From assembly GCF_042652785.1 (NCBI RefSeq), contig NZ_JBHSHD010000005.1, positions 1-64,000 on the forward strand: 64,000 bases of DNA, read 5' to 3'. Source of the stretch: Dokdonella_A ginsengisoli (lineage in GTDB: Bacteria; Pseudomonadota; Gammaproteobacteria; Xanthomonadales; Rhodanobacteraceae). A model generated the notes under the pieces. It searched no databases, was not told where the DNA came from, and saw only the letters and a program-made list of their open reading frames with translations. Made by a program: the position numbers and the translations under genes. Positions 63,292-64,000 of this stretch are shown here, in pieces. How positions within the stretch are numbered: position 1 is the first letter of the stretch; each line of letters starts with the position of its first letter.

Positions 63292-64000
63292 TCATCCGCC
63301 GATCAAGTATTTCTGCCAGAACAGCATCGTCGCCGCGCGGAAGTAGTCGACGTTCGGCTTCTTGCGGAAGCCGTGGCCCTCGTCGTCGAACTCGAGGAAC
63401 CACACGTCGCCGCCGTTGCCGCGCACGGTGCGGACGATCTGCGCCGCCTCGCTGGCCGGCACGCGCGGATCGTTCGCGCCCTGCGCGACGAACAGCGGCC
63501 TGGTGATCGCCTTCGCGTTCGTCGTCGGCGAGATCTTCTCGAGGAAGGCCTTCATCTTCGGATCGCGCTCGTCGCCGTATTCGGCGCGGCGCAGGTCGCG
63601 GCGGTAGTTCTCGGTGTTCTCGAGGAAGGTCACGAAGTTGGAGATGCCGACGATGTCGACGCCGGCGCGCAGGCGCGCGTCGTAGTGCGTCATCGTCGCC
63701 AGCACCATGTAGCCGCCGTAGGAGCCGCCGTAGACGGCGACGCGCTGCGCGTCGAGTTCGGGCTGTGTGCCGATCCAGTCGAGCAGGGCGCCGATGTCCT
63801 TGACCGAATCCTCGCGCTTGAAGCCGTTGTCGAGCAGCAGGTAGCTCTTGCCGTAGCCGGACGAGCCGCGCACGTTGGGCACCAGCACCGCGACGCCGAG
63901 CTGGTCGACGAGGAACTGGATCTCGGCGCTGAACACCGGCCGCGCCTGCGCCTCGGGGCCGCCGTGGATCTGGATCACCACCGGCACCTTCTTCTGCGCC
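63292..64000 (-). CDS. Prolyl oligopeptidase family (S9) peptidase, C-terminal part
   Basis: The frame runs off the right edge, so only the C-terminal catalytic domain (at least 236 residues) is present. It has IQIHGGPEAQ, VPNVRGSSGYGKSYL, the nucleophile VYGGSYGGYM, Asp in AQGANDPRVP and His in DDEGHGFRKKPN: a complete triad. The missing N-terminal part should be a beta-propeller and perhaps a signal peptide. S9 enzymes cleave short peptides. Confidence 0.92.
   Translation of the reverse strand, partial: AQKKVPVVIQIHGGPEAQARPVFSAEIQFLVDQLGVAVLVPNVRGSSGYGKSYLLLDNGFKREDSVKDIGALLDWIGTQPELDAQRVAVYGGSYGGYMVLATMTHYDARLRAGVDIVGISNFVTFLENTENYRRDLRRAEYGDERDPKMKAFLEKISPTTNAKAITRPLFVAQGANDPRVPASEAAQIVRTVRGNGGDVWFLEFDDEGHGFRKKPNVDYFRAATMLFWQKYLIGG

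Overview
This is a high-GC (roughly 70%) stretch of a Gram-negative aerobic proteobacterial chromosome. A TonB-dependent receptor, OmpP1/FadL porin, lipoproteins, NagP/NagB-II type N-acetylglucosamine (GlcNAc) use and an aa3 oxidase cluster containing a DUF2909 protein all fit the Lysobacterales (Xanthomonadales). So do CGGGAAT tandem repeats inside a gene and secreted proteins carrying an 'IF-x-DGF' motif; Rhodanobacteraceae/Dokdonella-like is my best guess. This placement is inference; no rRNA is present.

Layout. 1-4330: the 3' end of an Rhs polymorphic-toxin gene followed by two displaced, 5'-truncated Rhs cassettes. Two cassettes carry different AT-rich toxin tips, each with its own candidate immunity gene. 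4726-6864: a solitary elongation factor G. 7033-10516: an ECF sigma factor overlapping a Ser/Thr kinase with TPR repeats. 10533-14454: a 49-residue protein, a QseBC/PmrAB-like two-component system with a PmrA-type box, and a secreted protein. 14465-30338: a GlcNAc/chitooligosaccharide region (nagA, SIS deaminase, GntR and LacI regulators, nagP, glucokinase-family kinase, TonB receptor, GH20 hexosaminidase), interrupted by a lipase-like effector with 11-residue repeats and an ankyrin lipoprotein. 30527-36947: DUF3606 protein, alkaline phosphatase, HAF-repeat protein, winged-helix/TPR regulator, methyltransferase. 36990-44488: an NAD-dependent molybdenum formate dehydrogenase locus (regulator, fdsG, fdsB, fdsA, fdhD, fdsD). 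44498-48245: secreted esterase, FadL-type porin, beta-helix protein. 48353-51502: PutA. 51896-62013: cytochrome c oxidase structural and assembly genes, split by a low-confidence 2-kb insert. 62010-64000: an SBF-like transporter, a dense patch of palindromic repeats, and the C-terminal part of an S9 peptidase.

How the genes work together. The GlcNAc genes make a full route: GH20 trims chitin ends outside, the TonB receptor and NagP import the sugar, the kinase phosphorylates it, and NagA and the SIS deaminase feed fructose-6-phosphate to glycolysis. Palindromes TGACAACGTTGTCA (LacI type) and a triple GGTAyT direct repeat (GntR type) suggest two separate controls. Formate oxidation and proline oxidation feed electrons to the respiratory chain that ends in the aa3 oxidase encoded here.

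The most unusual items are the Rhs cassette array with a G10 tract in one immunity candidate, a two-hairpin dispersed element inserted in frame in fdsA and present twice between coxB and ctaD, the lipase/ankyrin pair, and the IF-x-DGF motif shared by four otherwise unrelated secreted proteins.
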